A stretch of 64,000 nt of DNA from Allantophomopsis cytisporea (lineage: Eukaryota > Ascomycota > Leotiomycetes > Phacidiales > Phacidiaceae), in the NCBI GenBank assembly GCA_024752435.1, contig CP103029.1, forward strand, positions 1,426,001 through 1,490,000, given 5' to 3'. The stretch's first letter is position 1. Each line of letters opens with the position of its first letter. Position numbers and translations under genes: made by a program. Under the pieces are notes generated by a model. That model did not search any database, was not told the DNA's origin, and saw nothing but the letters and a program-made list of their open reading frames with translations. Shown here piece by piece: positions 1 to 10,364 of this stretch.

Positions 1-2928
1 GTTTAATGTCGTTCAATAGTTTCTTGCAGTATCAAAGAATTTGAGTCAGCGATGTCTAGTATGTAGGATTTATACTATACAAAGTCTAAGAAAGAACTTA
101 CTTTGAGGAATTCAGATCCTATAACTATTATAGCACTAGCAATTATGAAGAGGATGTAGCTATTTTAGCAGAACTTTAGCTGCCGTTTTCGTCTTCGTTT
201 CTTAGCAAATAATATTATTGCAGAGAAGAAAATCAGAACTTACACTTTATTAATAGACTTGACAATAATGTCCAGAGCAGCAATCAATTCAAAGCCGGGG
301 GTAAGACTTGAAGAAGTCATTACTACTGGTACCAGCAATACCCATGGCTTCTTTGCTGACAAAGATGACCCCTGCCATTCCAAGCGCAAGCATAATTCCT
401 CCTAGTCGGGCTGGCATCAAATACATGAATACATTTATTCATAGCTTTCAAGAGAGAAAACTCATAGATACTCACAATCCATCATGGATCCCAACGTAAA
501 AGGGATTTCATCGGGATTGGCCTTAGTCTGGACAACACTATATCCAGCCTGATTGACACATCAACCCCAATAGTCATAAGGACGGTATAACAGTAGATGG
601 CTTCAACGCTAGCGTTCTTTGGTGACAGCATTTGTATGATCAATATTTAGTTTTGTAGTCTACTCAGGTCAGATTCGAACGAAGCATATACATCAGAGAA
701 GCGGCTACCAACTCGAAGATGCTTCCGAATACATAGATATCATGGAAGATAATAACCGAGCTTGGTCATCATCATTTCCCTGAGATTTTGAGTCATCCAT
801 AATGTATGGCTTCGCGAGATGATAGCGAAAAGAGGACAGGCAACTACCCAAAGATTAAAGAACTACACGATGCCTGGAAAAAAAAAAAGTCCTAAGATTG
901 ATCTGATCTGAAACCGGCAAAAGAGCGATAGAGACCAAGAGATGGTAGATTATATAGTACATAGAAATTTCTGTAAGCTTACAGATTCATTTCAAGTAGC
1001 TCAGTAAAGATGGATATATGAGACAGATTGCAACATGGTAAAGAGGGAACAGGAATTGCCATAGTATGATGGGTTAGCCAGGAAAGATGTACAAAAAGTC
1101 TTCAACACTGAATAGGCATCTTGGTTGGTCTCTCAGCAAAGATTAGTATTGCGTAACGCCAAGCTACTCTCAGTGCAATGAGTAAGTTTTTTCGGCTAAC
1201 AAGATGGCCATTGCAAAAACCGTGCAAAAATTCTGATGAGGGTGATAAGCAATATACAGAATGAAGCTATTCAGAAGCATCAACGACATTGGTCTGCCTG
1301 AGACGCATGGTAGCACTTGAGGTGCTTGGATGCGAGTAATTGACTAAGCCATCTTGGGACAGATGCTCTGAGCTCTCGGTGGCTTTTACGGAATTGCCAT
1401 AGGTGGGTCATCGAATTAGTGGAGCTGCGGAACGCATGCCTCTGTGCGGGATAGCCTAGGATCGAAGAGTCGTCAAAAGGTTGAGGGTCCCTTTCTGAAA
1501 CACCAAAAGGCATGCTTTGGCTTCCCCATATTATTGGGAGTGAATTCGATGATAACTCAACAGCCAACACGTGATCATTTATACTAGTGATATAGACTCA
1601 CTTGATGAAGCTATATTCATGTCAAAAGCCATCACACGTACATACATACGGGCCCTCGCCAGATTCTTCGGGATAAGGTATGGATCCCGTTTTATCCAGG
1701 CTCACCGGTTTTGTATGCAAAACTATGTATTCATAGAGAACATAATAATCGTATTCCTTCTCAGTGTACTGGCAAAACTTTGTCCGGAATGAAAAAGTTA
1801 TGTTGAACGAATGAGTATCGTTGTTCTGGTTGAATGCTGTGATATCTCACTCTCATCTCTATCGCGTCTACCTATATCTATATTTGCATTAATACGGTAT
1901 CCCATCTGTGTAGTGCCTACTTCGTGGGGGAGTACTCTTGGTCAATGCGGACTAAGTACAGCTAATTATTTATAAAGTTATATAGGCAATAGTTTCCTTG
2001 TAAGTCATCTAGCATGGTGAGGATGCGGGAGATACACTACTCTTGCAAGACAAGGCCCAGGACAGTCTACAAACGGTGGGCAGGTTCGTAAAGCTAGAGA
2101 ATGATCTATCAAATATAGCCTGATCACACGAAGGTCTTGAGTATGTGGACTTGTATTTCGTTCAATTTATGTTTCAGCAGACCTGCCGTATCATATTCTA
2201 AGTCATTACTTGCAAAAGACTTCTCCAACTTCACCTTCGAGCGCTCAATCGCTTCGACGACATGAAGATATCTTCCGCCAACTTAAAATCCCCAGTCCTG
2301 AATACTAACAGCAACTCAGGCAAGACACTTACCCCAGCCAAAGGAAAGGCCTTTTAAAATTCACTGCCCTGTTATTTCTGAGTCAAGACTTTATACACGT
2401 GATGAATGATTTACTTATTGTAGTGACTAAGCTGAGTCCCAGTCATAGCACATGTGAGTAGAACAATTGGGTACTTACGAATCAATAGGTTATCGTTCTG
2501 TGAAATGATGCCCATATATAGAAACCACAAACCCGAACATAGACGCAGAGATATCGCAGACACCAAAGAAGGAGACCACGGGCTTATCCAATCGCTTAAT
2601 AAGGGTTTGTTAGGTCTCAAACAAGATCTTTTAACATGAAATGTTTAGTTCAACCATTAATAACGCTCAATTTAGTTAGTAATGGTATAGTAAAAGCATT
2701 AGCAATACCTAGTGCACAACCAGTCTACGGTAAGGAGCGGGGTCCTCCTTCTCTGCTTTTTCAACAGATTTTTATAGCTCTCAGATAGGAACGTGAAATT
2801 TCTTCGTGTTTTAAAGGAGTTCTTATATCTTGCTTTCATATCTACCAGAAGCTTTACAATCTGAACACGAACCCCCCCTCCTTCGCAAAGACCAGGTCCA
2901 GAAGTTAGGACTTTGACATCATCTCGAA
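1..2928. other. AT-rich stretch without a supported gene
   Basis: No open reading frame here resembles a known family and no exon chain closes convincingly. On the minus strand between about 830 and 60 there are several short segments that translate to hydrophobic peptides and have intron-like borders: for example a segment near 160-60 that would read as one membrane helix and ends at a GTAAGT, and one near 440-310. A TATA-like TATATAAT lies near 950 on the same strand. These could be exons of a membrane protein running off the left edge or a decayed gene, but AT-rich DNA often yields hydrophobic translations by chance. The stretch 830-2900 shows nothing I can name. Confidence 0.4.
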
Positions 2929-3330
2929 TCACTCCTTGTCTGAGCCAATTGCATCCTCGAAATAAACGGTTAGAACATCTCCATCTTTCTTCGATGCTGC
3001 CGCAGCTTTGAGAGCCTTATGGGCCTCACATTCTGTATCGTAATACCTCATATCCTCAAGAGAGGCGAAAGTTATTCGAACAGCAAAAGTGTATTGACCA
3101 GAACGTGGATCAGGCAAAGTGGGCCCTGCTTTGAGAGACAAAAAATAAGGCTTTCCGTCCTGTTTCAAATCCCTACTTAGCAAAAATATTAAAGATACAG
3201 GTAATTGTCTTTCCAGAGCTTGGAAATCTACCTTGACAGCTGTTGCTTGAACCATTTTGTACTGCTTGACAAAAAATGGTAGGTCCTCCTTCCGAGGGAC
3301 TTTAAAAAGTGTGAACCGCTGGATCGTCAT
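2929..3330 (-). CDS. Dabb (stress-response A/B barrel) domain protein
   Basis: Intronless gene of 133 residues. The start MTIQRFTLFK, the middle segment YTFAVRITFASLEDMRYYD and the following CEAHKAL are characteristic of the fungal stress-responsive alpha/beta-barrel (Dabb) family, small dimeric ferredoxin-like barrels. Members with known activity are small-molecule enzymes or stress proteins; the substrate of this one cannot be read from sequence. Length fits the family (about 100-140 residues). The ATG is the first in frame and lies about 97 bases downstream of a TATAAAG box; a CCCCT motif lies farther upstream. No signal peptide or membrane segment is seen, so a cytosolic place is inferred. 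Family assignment is fairly secure, function open. Confidence 0.8.
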   Translation of the reverse strand: MTIQRFTLFKVPRKEDLPFFVKQYKMVQATAVKVDFQALERQLPVSLIFLLSRDLKQDGKPYFLSLKAGPTLPDPRSGQYTFAVRITFASLEDMRYYDTECEAHKALKAAAASKKDGDVLTVYFEDAIGSDKE

Positions 3331-3426
3331 TCTGCTGGTAATCTTGGTACAACAGAGAACAGTAGTAAGTACAAAAGTGAGTTTAAATTATAGAGATTGA
3401 GGTATATCAGACGTATGATCTACTGC

Positions 3427-3433
3427 CTTTATA
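3427..3433 (-). promoter_or_regulatory. TATA box of the Dabb gene
   Basis: Read on the minus strand this is TATAAAG, about 97 bases upstream of the start codon at 3330. A CCCCT at 3466-3470 (AGGGG on the minus strand) matches the fungal stress response element core. The combination of a consensus TATA and a stress element suits an inducible gene, but both motifs are short and function is inferred. Confidence 0.4.
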
Positions 3434-4279
3434 CTATCCCGTAGAGGAGCTGGCTGAACTATTGACCCCTCCCTTCTCTGAGTTTTACCCTCCCATGTTG
3501 TGTGATGACTAGGAGCCCCGCCATTGATAACCACATTGAGCGCAATGCGTTATTGACGCGTAATTATATCAATGAATTACATACGAATGTGCTTCAATAC
3601 CTGATATTTGTGTACAGCGAAGAATGGGGATTCAGACCCACTCATGTCCGTGATATCTTTGCATGGGTTCTTTGTAATGCAGATCTTTAAATTTGTCTCA
3701 TGTTATCCGTCGGGAGCCCGTGTCCATATCGTATATCCGGATCAAGTATCGCTTTGTGATATGAGCGCAAGTTGGGTGCTGTGATCGTGTCATAGCAGTA
3801 CATGTGCGATTGCCTTTACATGAACACTAACAGCTACCAGGCAGCTTCATAAGAACTCAACTGTATGACTTAGGTATAGAAGTGGGAAATATTTGAATTT
3901 TTAGACACGATGGATCTATTGCAGTATTTGATAGTACATATTCAACGATGGTATATCACGGTCCTTATAGTCAGTGATCTATCTGGTAATCACTTTTGTG
4001 CTGAATATGTTGACACTATTGTGTTCTATAAAAATCACTATATATCATACGAAGAAAACAATTCGATTGGCCTCCGCCATAATCCAGCATTTCGTAGCAT
4101 CACAAATTATGAAGTGTAATCTCAGATCAAAACGAAGCAGAATCGAAGCACATCTATTTATATACAATCTCATCTACCTGAGTAAGATGTAGTAGACGGT
4201 CAATGTAACTGTTTTCAAGGAAAAATCATGGCTAAATTATTGCGAGAAGACATAAGAACCCAAAATCAACCTAAACGTC
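3434..4279. other. intergenic region, no gene seen
   Basis: Region between the Dabb promoter and the 3' end of the acid phosphatase gene. It has short unrelated reading frames only (the longest about 70 codons) and no family resemblance. It must hold the upstream part of the Dabb promoter and the terminator of the phosphatase gene. Confidence 0.5.
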
Positions 4280-5971
4280 TTAGAAACCAGCAGGCTCTTG
4301 CTTGACAGGGAATGCTGGTTCACCGAGGTTGCTCTGACAGCCTTGTTTCCAGCTTGCTGGCGTGTACTTATCAACTATAGCTTTGAAAGCGTCCTATAAA
4401 AACATATCAGTAAGATGTATCTTTGTATTCTCTAAGAAATTGTTGAAAGCCTTACCAAGGTGCAGAATGATTCGTCTCCCTCAAGATGCTTACCAGCAGG
4501 CTTGCAGCCTGGAATACTCATTGGTCTGTCATTGTATCTAATCCGAACATAGTAACCGTCAAGCTTATTTTTCTCTCCTGGGGTAAGTTCTTCGATTGGC
4601 TTTCTAGCAATACCAGAAGGAGCCTGTATAGCACTGGTGGTTTTGCCCCCAAAGAATCGTTGGAACCAGCTCAGTTGAGCGCTGGATATGCCGGTAGAGG
4701 TCAAAGGATGTGTGCTCTCAGTATTTACAGCTGTAACAGGCAGAGTTGGAGCGTCAGTCTTGCGGAAGAGCTCAAGAGCCACATGGCTGGTATATGGAGG
4801 CCACTTCTCGCCCTGGAAAGCGCCCAGACTGGCCAATATTGCAGCCAACGTGGTGTCATGGCAACCATTTAGGGCGAGCTTAATGTTCTTCTCACCTCCA
4901 CGACCCGCTCCAAGGCGTCCAGATGTTCCTCCAACCTCAAGTAGCCCGTCATATCCATTGTGCTCGACACTACCAACCATTTTTTGCACAACATCACCCA
5001 TGAGGCCACCGATACCCAAAGCTCTGTATTCTCTTGACTCCTGGTAACCGCTGAACCATTCTTCGACCCCAATTTTGTCGATGATCGCACGTCCTTTATC
5101 GTCATAGAATTCTCGAGGGAGACGAGTTTCTGGCCCATGTCCCAATGTCGAGTTGATGGTATCCATGATACCAGAAAGTCGTGGGTGTGAGTCGACAGCG
5201 ACTCTGCCCTCGTTTGGCATCCATTTTTGAATCAATTTGTTCAAGTAGTCCATATCACTGGTAGTGTTCCATCGATCTGCAGTTCTTTGGGCAAATGCTC
5301 TAGACAACTGGGCAAATCTTCTGCAGTTGCTATCGTTAGGGAACAATGTTTCGTCGGCAGGATTCCTTGTGATTATAGTGATCGCAGGAAAGTCGGGGGC
5401 TCTGTGTTCTGTCGGGTACATGCCTCGAAACGCTTGCTGGAGTGACTCCAGTGCTCTAGGAATCGGGGTTGCTCGTAGGTAAATCATATCGGCGTCTTGG
5501 AGATCTGCTGGCATGTAGCCTAGCTGGTCGACATAGAGATGTCTAAGTCTTGTCCCTAGATCGAATGTAGTTTCACGACCTTTGTCTGTAAGTTCTCCAA
5601 GATTGCAAACCTATATTCCAATTACTTGTGAATCACAACGACTGACGCAATTGACTCACTGAATCCACCTCTCCTCGTGGGCCGGATGCAATCACTGGTT
5701 CATCATCAGTGCCAAAAGTTTCTAGTCTTCTTCGCCATTCAATTGGAGTCCATTCTTTCGTCTTGCTATCCATAGTTGTCTGCAACATTTGACGAGCTAC
5801 TGAACAGTATGGCCAGAATGGTGCAAGTCCGGCGTTTTGAAATCGCGCGGAAACTGGGCTTCGCTCGCCATGGCGGAGAAGAACTTGTACGAGTTGCAAT
5901 TGAAGACCATCGGGATACAGCTTCTTGAGTTCAGCAGGCGAGTATGGCCCTCGGGGTTGAAGAGTTGTCAT
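4280..5971 (-). CDS. histidine acid phosphatase, ACP6-like
   Basis: Three exons: 5971-5660, 5610-4456 and 4393-4280, all joined in phase 0, giving 526 residues. The catalytic signature of branch-2 histidine phosphatases, RHGERSP, is at residues 33-39 and the distal proton-donor HD (in CHDTT) at about 355-356, so both halves of the active site are intact. The spacing and the sequence around the RHG motif resemble lysophosphatidic acid phosphatase type 6 and its fungal relatives, which remove phosphate from monoester lipids; the actual substrate here is inferred. No signal peptide is evident with the start used (MTTLQPRG). The frame is open 25 codons further upstream, so a longer N-terminus is possible. 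Introns are 49 and 62 bases with GTGAGT and GTAAGG donors. Confidence 0.9.
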
Positions 5972-6371
5972 TGCGTAAGGTGATGTTGACGAAGAGCACG
6001 GTGAGTGGGAGACAGGGAGCTCAAAGGCAACACAATGTAGAGCCACTTACTGTTACTACTGCAGTACAAGTGTTATTGCACAACAAAACTACAAACATGA
6101 GAACACCGTCACATCGACGAACATTCGATTAGATTTCAAGATTACAATTGTTACCAATGAATCAATGTGTGTGTGTTTTAACAATTTCCCAATAATATTT
6201 ATCCCAAGTTTATCCCTTTATAAAATAAAAAGCAATCGTGCGCAGAGTTCTGTCTAGTACCAAGTATCCCAGAGGGTATTAATCCAAGCCCCATCATTAT
6301 ACCGTATGCCAGCGCCCGCAAGTAATCAGTCTTTATCGATAGTTATGCCAATATAGGCGTTAGGCGTCATT
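5972..6371. other. intergenic region, phosphatase promoter
   Basis: About 400 bases between the phosphatase start and the SAP30-like stop, both genes on the minus strand. AT-rich, with a short TG run near 6166-6176. No gene or clear regulatory consensus recognised. Confidence 0.5.
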
Positions 6372-7003
6372 TCATCGAGGTCTTGGAGGCGCGAATTTCA
6401 ATCGAAAATTCTTGTCTAGTGACAGTCAGTTAGAAAGTTTGACTCCTGCAGAGACGATGAATACACACCTTGCCACTTGACCTTGTATAAAAAATCGACG
6501 ACGACTTCGTTCTCTTGGATTCCTAGTCCGTTGAAGTGCTTCCGTACAGCATAGGTTAATTGCTCCTTGCTTTGTCGTCGCACCTCTTTTCGGCGAGCCA
6601 TCGTAGGAGACATTTTAGCAATGCCTTGTTGAGAGAGCACCATATGGTTGTATCGGTGTTTGAATGCCGCAGGTGTATTCAGGTAATAAGCATATCGATA
6701 TTTGTGTAGAATCGACGGATCGGTCTCCTGCCACTGCATCTAAAAGGTGCGTCAGCATCGTGCCTACGATCTCATCTAGATGACCCTCGTAAGACTTACA
6801 CTGCTATCTTGTGATCCTCCAGTAGTGGTATTTGAGTTGTTTACAACCGCAGTCGCACTTGTAACATCTTTCAAAGAGCTACCTGCAGTCGGTGCAGCCA
6901 CTGTTCGTCGATTCTTCCCATTCCCGGCCGGGTGCTTTTCTTTCGTACTTGAGGCTTCAGATCTGGAATCGTCTTGAGGAGGTGCTTGTTTCTTAGGAGG
7001 CAT
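6372..7003 (-). CDS. SAP30: SAP30-like Sin3/histone deacetylase complex subunit
   Basis: Three exons: 7003-6800, 6739-6469 and 6415-6372 (phases 0 and 1), 172 residues. The first 68 residues are low-complexity and charged. From about residue 69 the protein matches the Sin3-binding region of SAP30: YRYAYYLNTPAAF, then MARRKEVRRQSKEQL and a VRKHFNGLGIQENEVVVDFLYKVK block, ending KNFRLKFAPPRPR. SAP30 bridges the Sin3 scaffold and the Rpd3/HDAC1 deacetylase in the nucleus, repressing transcription. The exon joint G/AC restores the conserved Asp after VKWQ, supporting the last short exon. It is head-to-head with the PPR gene across 361 bases. Confidence 0.9.
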
Positions 7004-7364
7004 TTTTTGAAATTTGTTGAACGATTCAACGTCTATTAGATTATAAAAGCTGGCTCTGGCCGTGCATTTCAGTCTTTGTTGTGTCTCTAGTAGAGGAAAA
7101 TCAGCACCCTCGGGGTCATTCGAAAATATTGACCCAAACGGTATTCGGCACCCGCTTATCGTCATCGCCGGCTGATACAACATTATCCTAGGTGCGCACT
7201 ATATAGCAATTTCGAGGTATACTTTAGCGGTACGTTGGAACCAAAACACGTCCGCATGGCCCGACAGTGCGGAACATACCGCAATATCTTGCCTGTGAGT
7301 ATCAAAATTATTGTTCGAGCCAGGCAATCTTGACACCGCATTTCAACATTCACCACGAAGGGCG
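7004..7364. promoter_or_regulatory. divergent promoter region SAP30 / PPR gene
   Basis: The 361 bases between two start codons that point away from each other must carry the promoters of both genes. No consensus TATA box stands out and no binding site is strong enough to name. The chromatin gene and the mitochondrial RNA gene may share regulation, which is an inference from layout only. Confidence 0.5.
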
Positions 7365-10022
7365 ATGAGCATCCCCTACGTCTGTCAGACATGTCGAACA
7401 CCCTCGATAGGTCGGTTGTGCCGAGTTACTACTCAATTGCATTCGAGAGCATCCTTTATCAGTTTGAACCCCTCCAAGCTTGATCCGTCAAAAAGCCCAA
7501 TGACAAACGATGGAGATGTGAAATCCCCTAGAGCCAAACTTGCAGATATTACAGAGGACAATGGCAGGCCAATTCCCTTTAAGAGTCAAAAAAGGAACCG
7601 GCAGTTTTACATGCCAAAGAGCACCCCTGAGGATGAATTGGAATCATTGTTCGAAGAGTCCTTGAAACCACTATCGACTTCCGCTCCGAGCGTCATAGCA
7701 ACCGCGAAAGTTCCAAGCACCGAAGCATACGAACGAGTGAGCGAACTGAAGCAGCGCTTAGTCACCAAGAACGTTGACCTTGCGGATGCTTGGCAGTTCT
7801 TTGTAGAGAACTTGGGGCCCACGGTCTGGCGAGCACAAGATCAACATATTGTTTTTCCAACCACTCTCGCTGATGTATCACGCCAATTATTGGAGCATAT
7901 TATAAGAGTACGCGGAGGAGGGCATTTTCCTAAAGGGGTCCCAAGCTTATCTGAGGCAGCAATGGTTTACATAGAGGTTGGAATCATGAACCATCGAGAT
8001 TGGTTGAAAATCATCTGGGTTATGCTCAGGACTCTATTGCGCCAAAGAGATCTCCATAATGCTAAACAATCACGCGGACATCTCAAGAATATTGATACGG
8101 AGCTTATCAAGGATTTTGTGGGTGTCTGGAGACTCTTTTCGGCAATCGCAAATCCTACTCGTTGGTTAAGAATGGACGAAGCATCAATTCATGGGTTCGA
8201 ATTCCTTCCACCAGTGAACACCAAGGATCTCATTCGAGAAAAGCGCGCTGGCGGATTGGATCAGGCATTTGGCAAGCTATACCAAGGTGTTCCGGAAACC
8301 TCGAAGAAAGATATTGCTGCTGCAGCTATACTTACCTTAGACATCCTTACGGAATATGCGTCGACTGAATTACCTTTTCTTCCTGGAGGAGAGAAATTTG
8401 TGTCAGTTCTCTCAAATGCCATGGTAATGAGTCATATCACTTCCTCGGATCTTGAAGAATGTTTCGGGCCACTCTTTGGTGCAGAGTGGGTAGAGAACTA
8501 CATGACCAATTGGCCACTTGTGATGACCAGGTGTAAAGAAATATTACCACAAAAGGCTCGAAATGGTATAAACGATAGGGATAAATTCCGGAGAATTGGC
8601 CATGTGAATATTAACGATAAGCTTCAAGTGGCCGCAAAAAAAAGAGATGTGACGCGCATCAATTCACTGTGGGTAGAGGCTAAGAAGCTGCCGACAATAC
8701 ATTACGAAAGGAACACTGAAGATAATAAGTCTCAGTCTCAAGCCCCCAGTTTCGGGCTTACGCAACCTCTTTGTGATAACTTCATTCGCGCATATGTAAC
8801 AGTCCGTTTACCAGAGCGAGCTGTTCAAGTTTGGAATCATATGATCACTGTTGGATTGAGTCCGGATCTATTTACCTGGAATGCCATGCTGGAGGGGTGC
8901 AAGTCTGCTAGAGATGCAAAGTCCCTTGAATCTATTTGGGAGAAGCTGTTGAAGTCCGGATCTGTACCAGATGTTGCATGTTGGACCACCCGAATCAGTT
9001 GTCTGATTGATTCTGGCCGCGTTGCTGAGGGTATCAAAGCTCTCGATGATATGGGCAGTTTCTGGCTCAAGGAGGTCACCCGCAAGCATAGGCTTACCAA
9101 AGATTCTGACCGCGCGAAAATAGGGGATGTTGATGGAATTGTGAAGCCCACCACTGCAACGATCAACGCAGCAATCAGTTCTCTTGTACGCAGGAATCGA
9201 ACGGAGTCTGTGCCACGAATCATTGCATGGGCAGGCAAAATTGGAATATCACCTGATGTGACCACATATAACATTATGCTCCGCCCCCTGGTCCGGTCAG
9301 GACGCAACGAAGACGTGCAAAAGATCTTACAAACAATGCAGGCTTCGGGTATCAAAGCGGATGTAGTAACTTTCACCACTATTCTCGACGAGACTTTCCG
9401 CTCCGATGTCGCCCATACTCCAGCTGAGCAGACTGAGATTGTCACTAGTATCTTCGAGGAGATGGAGATTTCGGGAGTTGAAGCCAACCAGCATACCTAC
9501 GGCACCATTATCTACAATCTGCTACAGTCTTGTGAAACCCACGGCGATATGAGTGCCGTGAGAGCAATCCTACGCCGCATGACTGATAATGGTGTCCTAC
9601 CTTCAACACACATCTACACCATGCTGTTACAACACCATCTCGGGCGCGATCCGCCAGATATCGAAGCCGCCCGTGCGCTGCTCGAGTCAATAAATCTGTA
9701 CGGCTCGGTGGTTGACAATATTTTCTGGGATCGAGTTGTCGAAGGGTTCTCGCGTGCAAAAGACACAAATACTGCGCTGCTGGTGCTTGGCAAGCAAGAT
9801 AGACAGGGCCATCAAATCGGGTGGCACTCACTGGCGGTATTAATACAGGCGTTAATGTCGAATGGGGAGGACGAGATGGCTAAGAGAGTGCTGACAGATG
9901 TAAGAAAAAGCAGAGGAGGTCCTCTAGGAAAGGACGAGAAGGGAAAGGAAGGACAGCATCTATTCTGGTATATAATGGCCGAAAATGGCCTTGTTGATCC
10001 CTCGGAAGTAGAAGTAGAATAG
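7365..10022 (+). CDS. pentatricopeptide repeat (PPR) protein, probably mitochondrial
   Basis: Single exon, 885 residues from the ATG at 7365. The frame is open 18 codons further 5', but the start used gives an N-terminus rich in Arg, Ser and Thr and poor in acids (MSIPYVCQTCRTPSIGRLCR), as expected for mitochondrial import. The region from about residue 465 to 860 holds degenerate 35-residue PPR units, for example a unit with SPDLFTWNAMLEGCK, SPDVTTYNIMLRPLVRSGR and KADVVTFTTILDE. PPR proteins bind organellar RNA and act in its stability, processing or translation. Which fungal mitochondrial PPR factor this is cannot be decided by eye. An antisense frame of 216 codons overlaps it but looks non-coding. 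Confidence 0.85.
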   Translation: MSIPYVCQTCRTPSIGRLCRVTTQLHSRASFISLNPSKLDPSKSPMTNDGDVKSPRAKLADITEDNGRPIPFKSQKRNRQFYMPKSTPEDELESLFEESLKPLSTSAPSVIATAKVPSTEAYERVSELKQRLVTKNVDLADAWQFFVENLGPTVWRAQDQHIVFPTTLADVSRQLLEHIIRVRGGGHFPKGVPSLSEAAMVYIEVGIMNHRDWLKIIWVMLRTLLRQRDLHNAKQSRGHLKNIDTELIKDFVGVWRLFSAIANPTRWLRMDEASIHGFEFLPPVNTKDLIREKRAGGLDQAFGKLYQGVPETSKKDIAAAAILTLDILTEYASTELPFLPGGEKFVSVLSNAMVMSHITSSDLEECFGPLFGAEWVENYMTNWPLVMTRCKEILPQKARNGINDRDKFRRIGHVNINDKLQVAAKKRDVTRINSLWVEAKKLPTIHYERNTEDNKSQSQAPSFGLTQPLCDNFIRAYVTVRLPERAVQVWNHMITVGLSPDLFTWNAMLEGCKSARDAKSLESIWEKLLKSGSVPDVACWTTRISCLIDSGRVAEGIKALDDMGSFWLKEVTRKHRLTKDSDRAKIGDVDGIVKPTTATINAAISSLVRRNRTESVPRIIAWAGKIGISPDVTTYNIMLRPLVRSGRNEDVQKILQTMQASGIKADVVTFTTILDETFRSDVAHTPAEQTEIVTSIFEEMEISGVEANQHTYGTIIYNLLQSCETHGDMSAVRAILRRMTDNGVLPSTHIYTMLLQHHLGRDPPDIEAARALLESINLYGSVVDNIFWDRVVEGFSRAKDTNTALLVLGKQDRQGHQIGWHSLAVLIQALMSNGEDEMAKRVLTDVRKSRGGPLGKDEKGKEGQHLFWYIMAENGLVDPSEVEVE

Positions 10023-10364
10023 TTTGATAGATGATATCACATTCGAGTAAGACTACTCATCTGGATTCTTCTATAAGGATTCACATAGGAAATAATGATT
10101 AACTGTAGCCCTCAATGACTGTCTTGCTACAAACTATGTAGCCTTCAACTGTATGGCTTTGTATAAATCTGCACTACAAGTACATAATTTGGGCAACTAC
10201 CGACCTATCGACAACCCTATAGCTAGAACTGACCTTCCAAAACCCAACGGAGCATATTTTTTACAAAGCTTAGATTTGGTGATCCGTAGAAAACCTGGGC
10301 ACACGACCATGTTCACACTGCATAGATGTGAAAATGAAGTGACTGCTTGGACTAAACTCCAAAA
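10023..10364. other. convergent 3' intergenic region
   Basis: About 340 bases between the stop codons of the PPR gene and AIM3, which converge. It should carry both polyadenylation regions. Nothing else is seen. Confidence 0.5.

Noticed and set aside
660..700. GATTCGAAC as part of a tRNA T-arm
   Set aside because: The flanking bases do not form a T-stem and no anticodon or acceptor arm can be drawn. Other TTCGAA sites at 12,686, 38,787 and 63,697 fail likewise.
8837..9487. 216-codon minus-strand open frame
   Set aside because: It lies fully antisense to the PPR gene, has no family resemblance, and its composition mirrors the codon use of the plus-strand gene.
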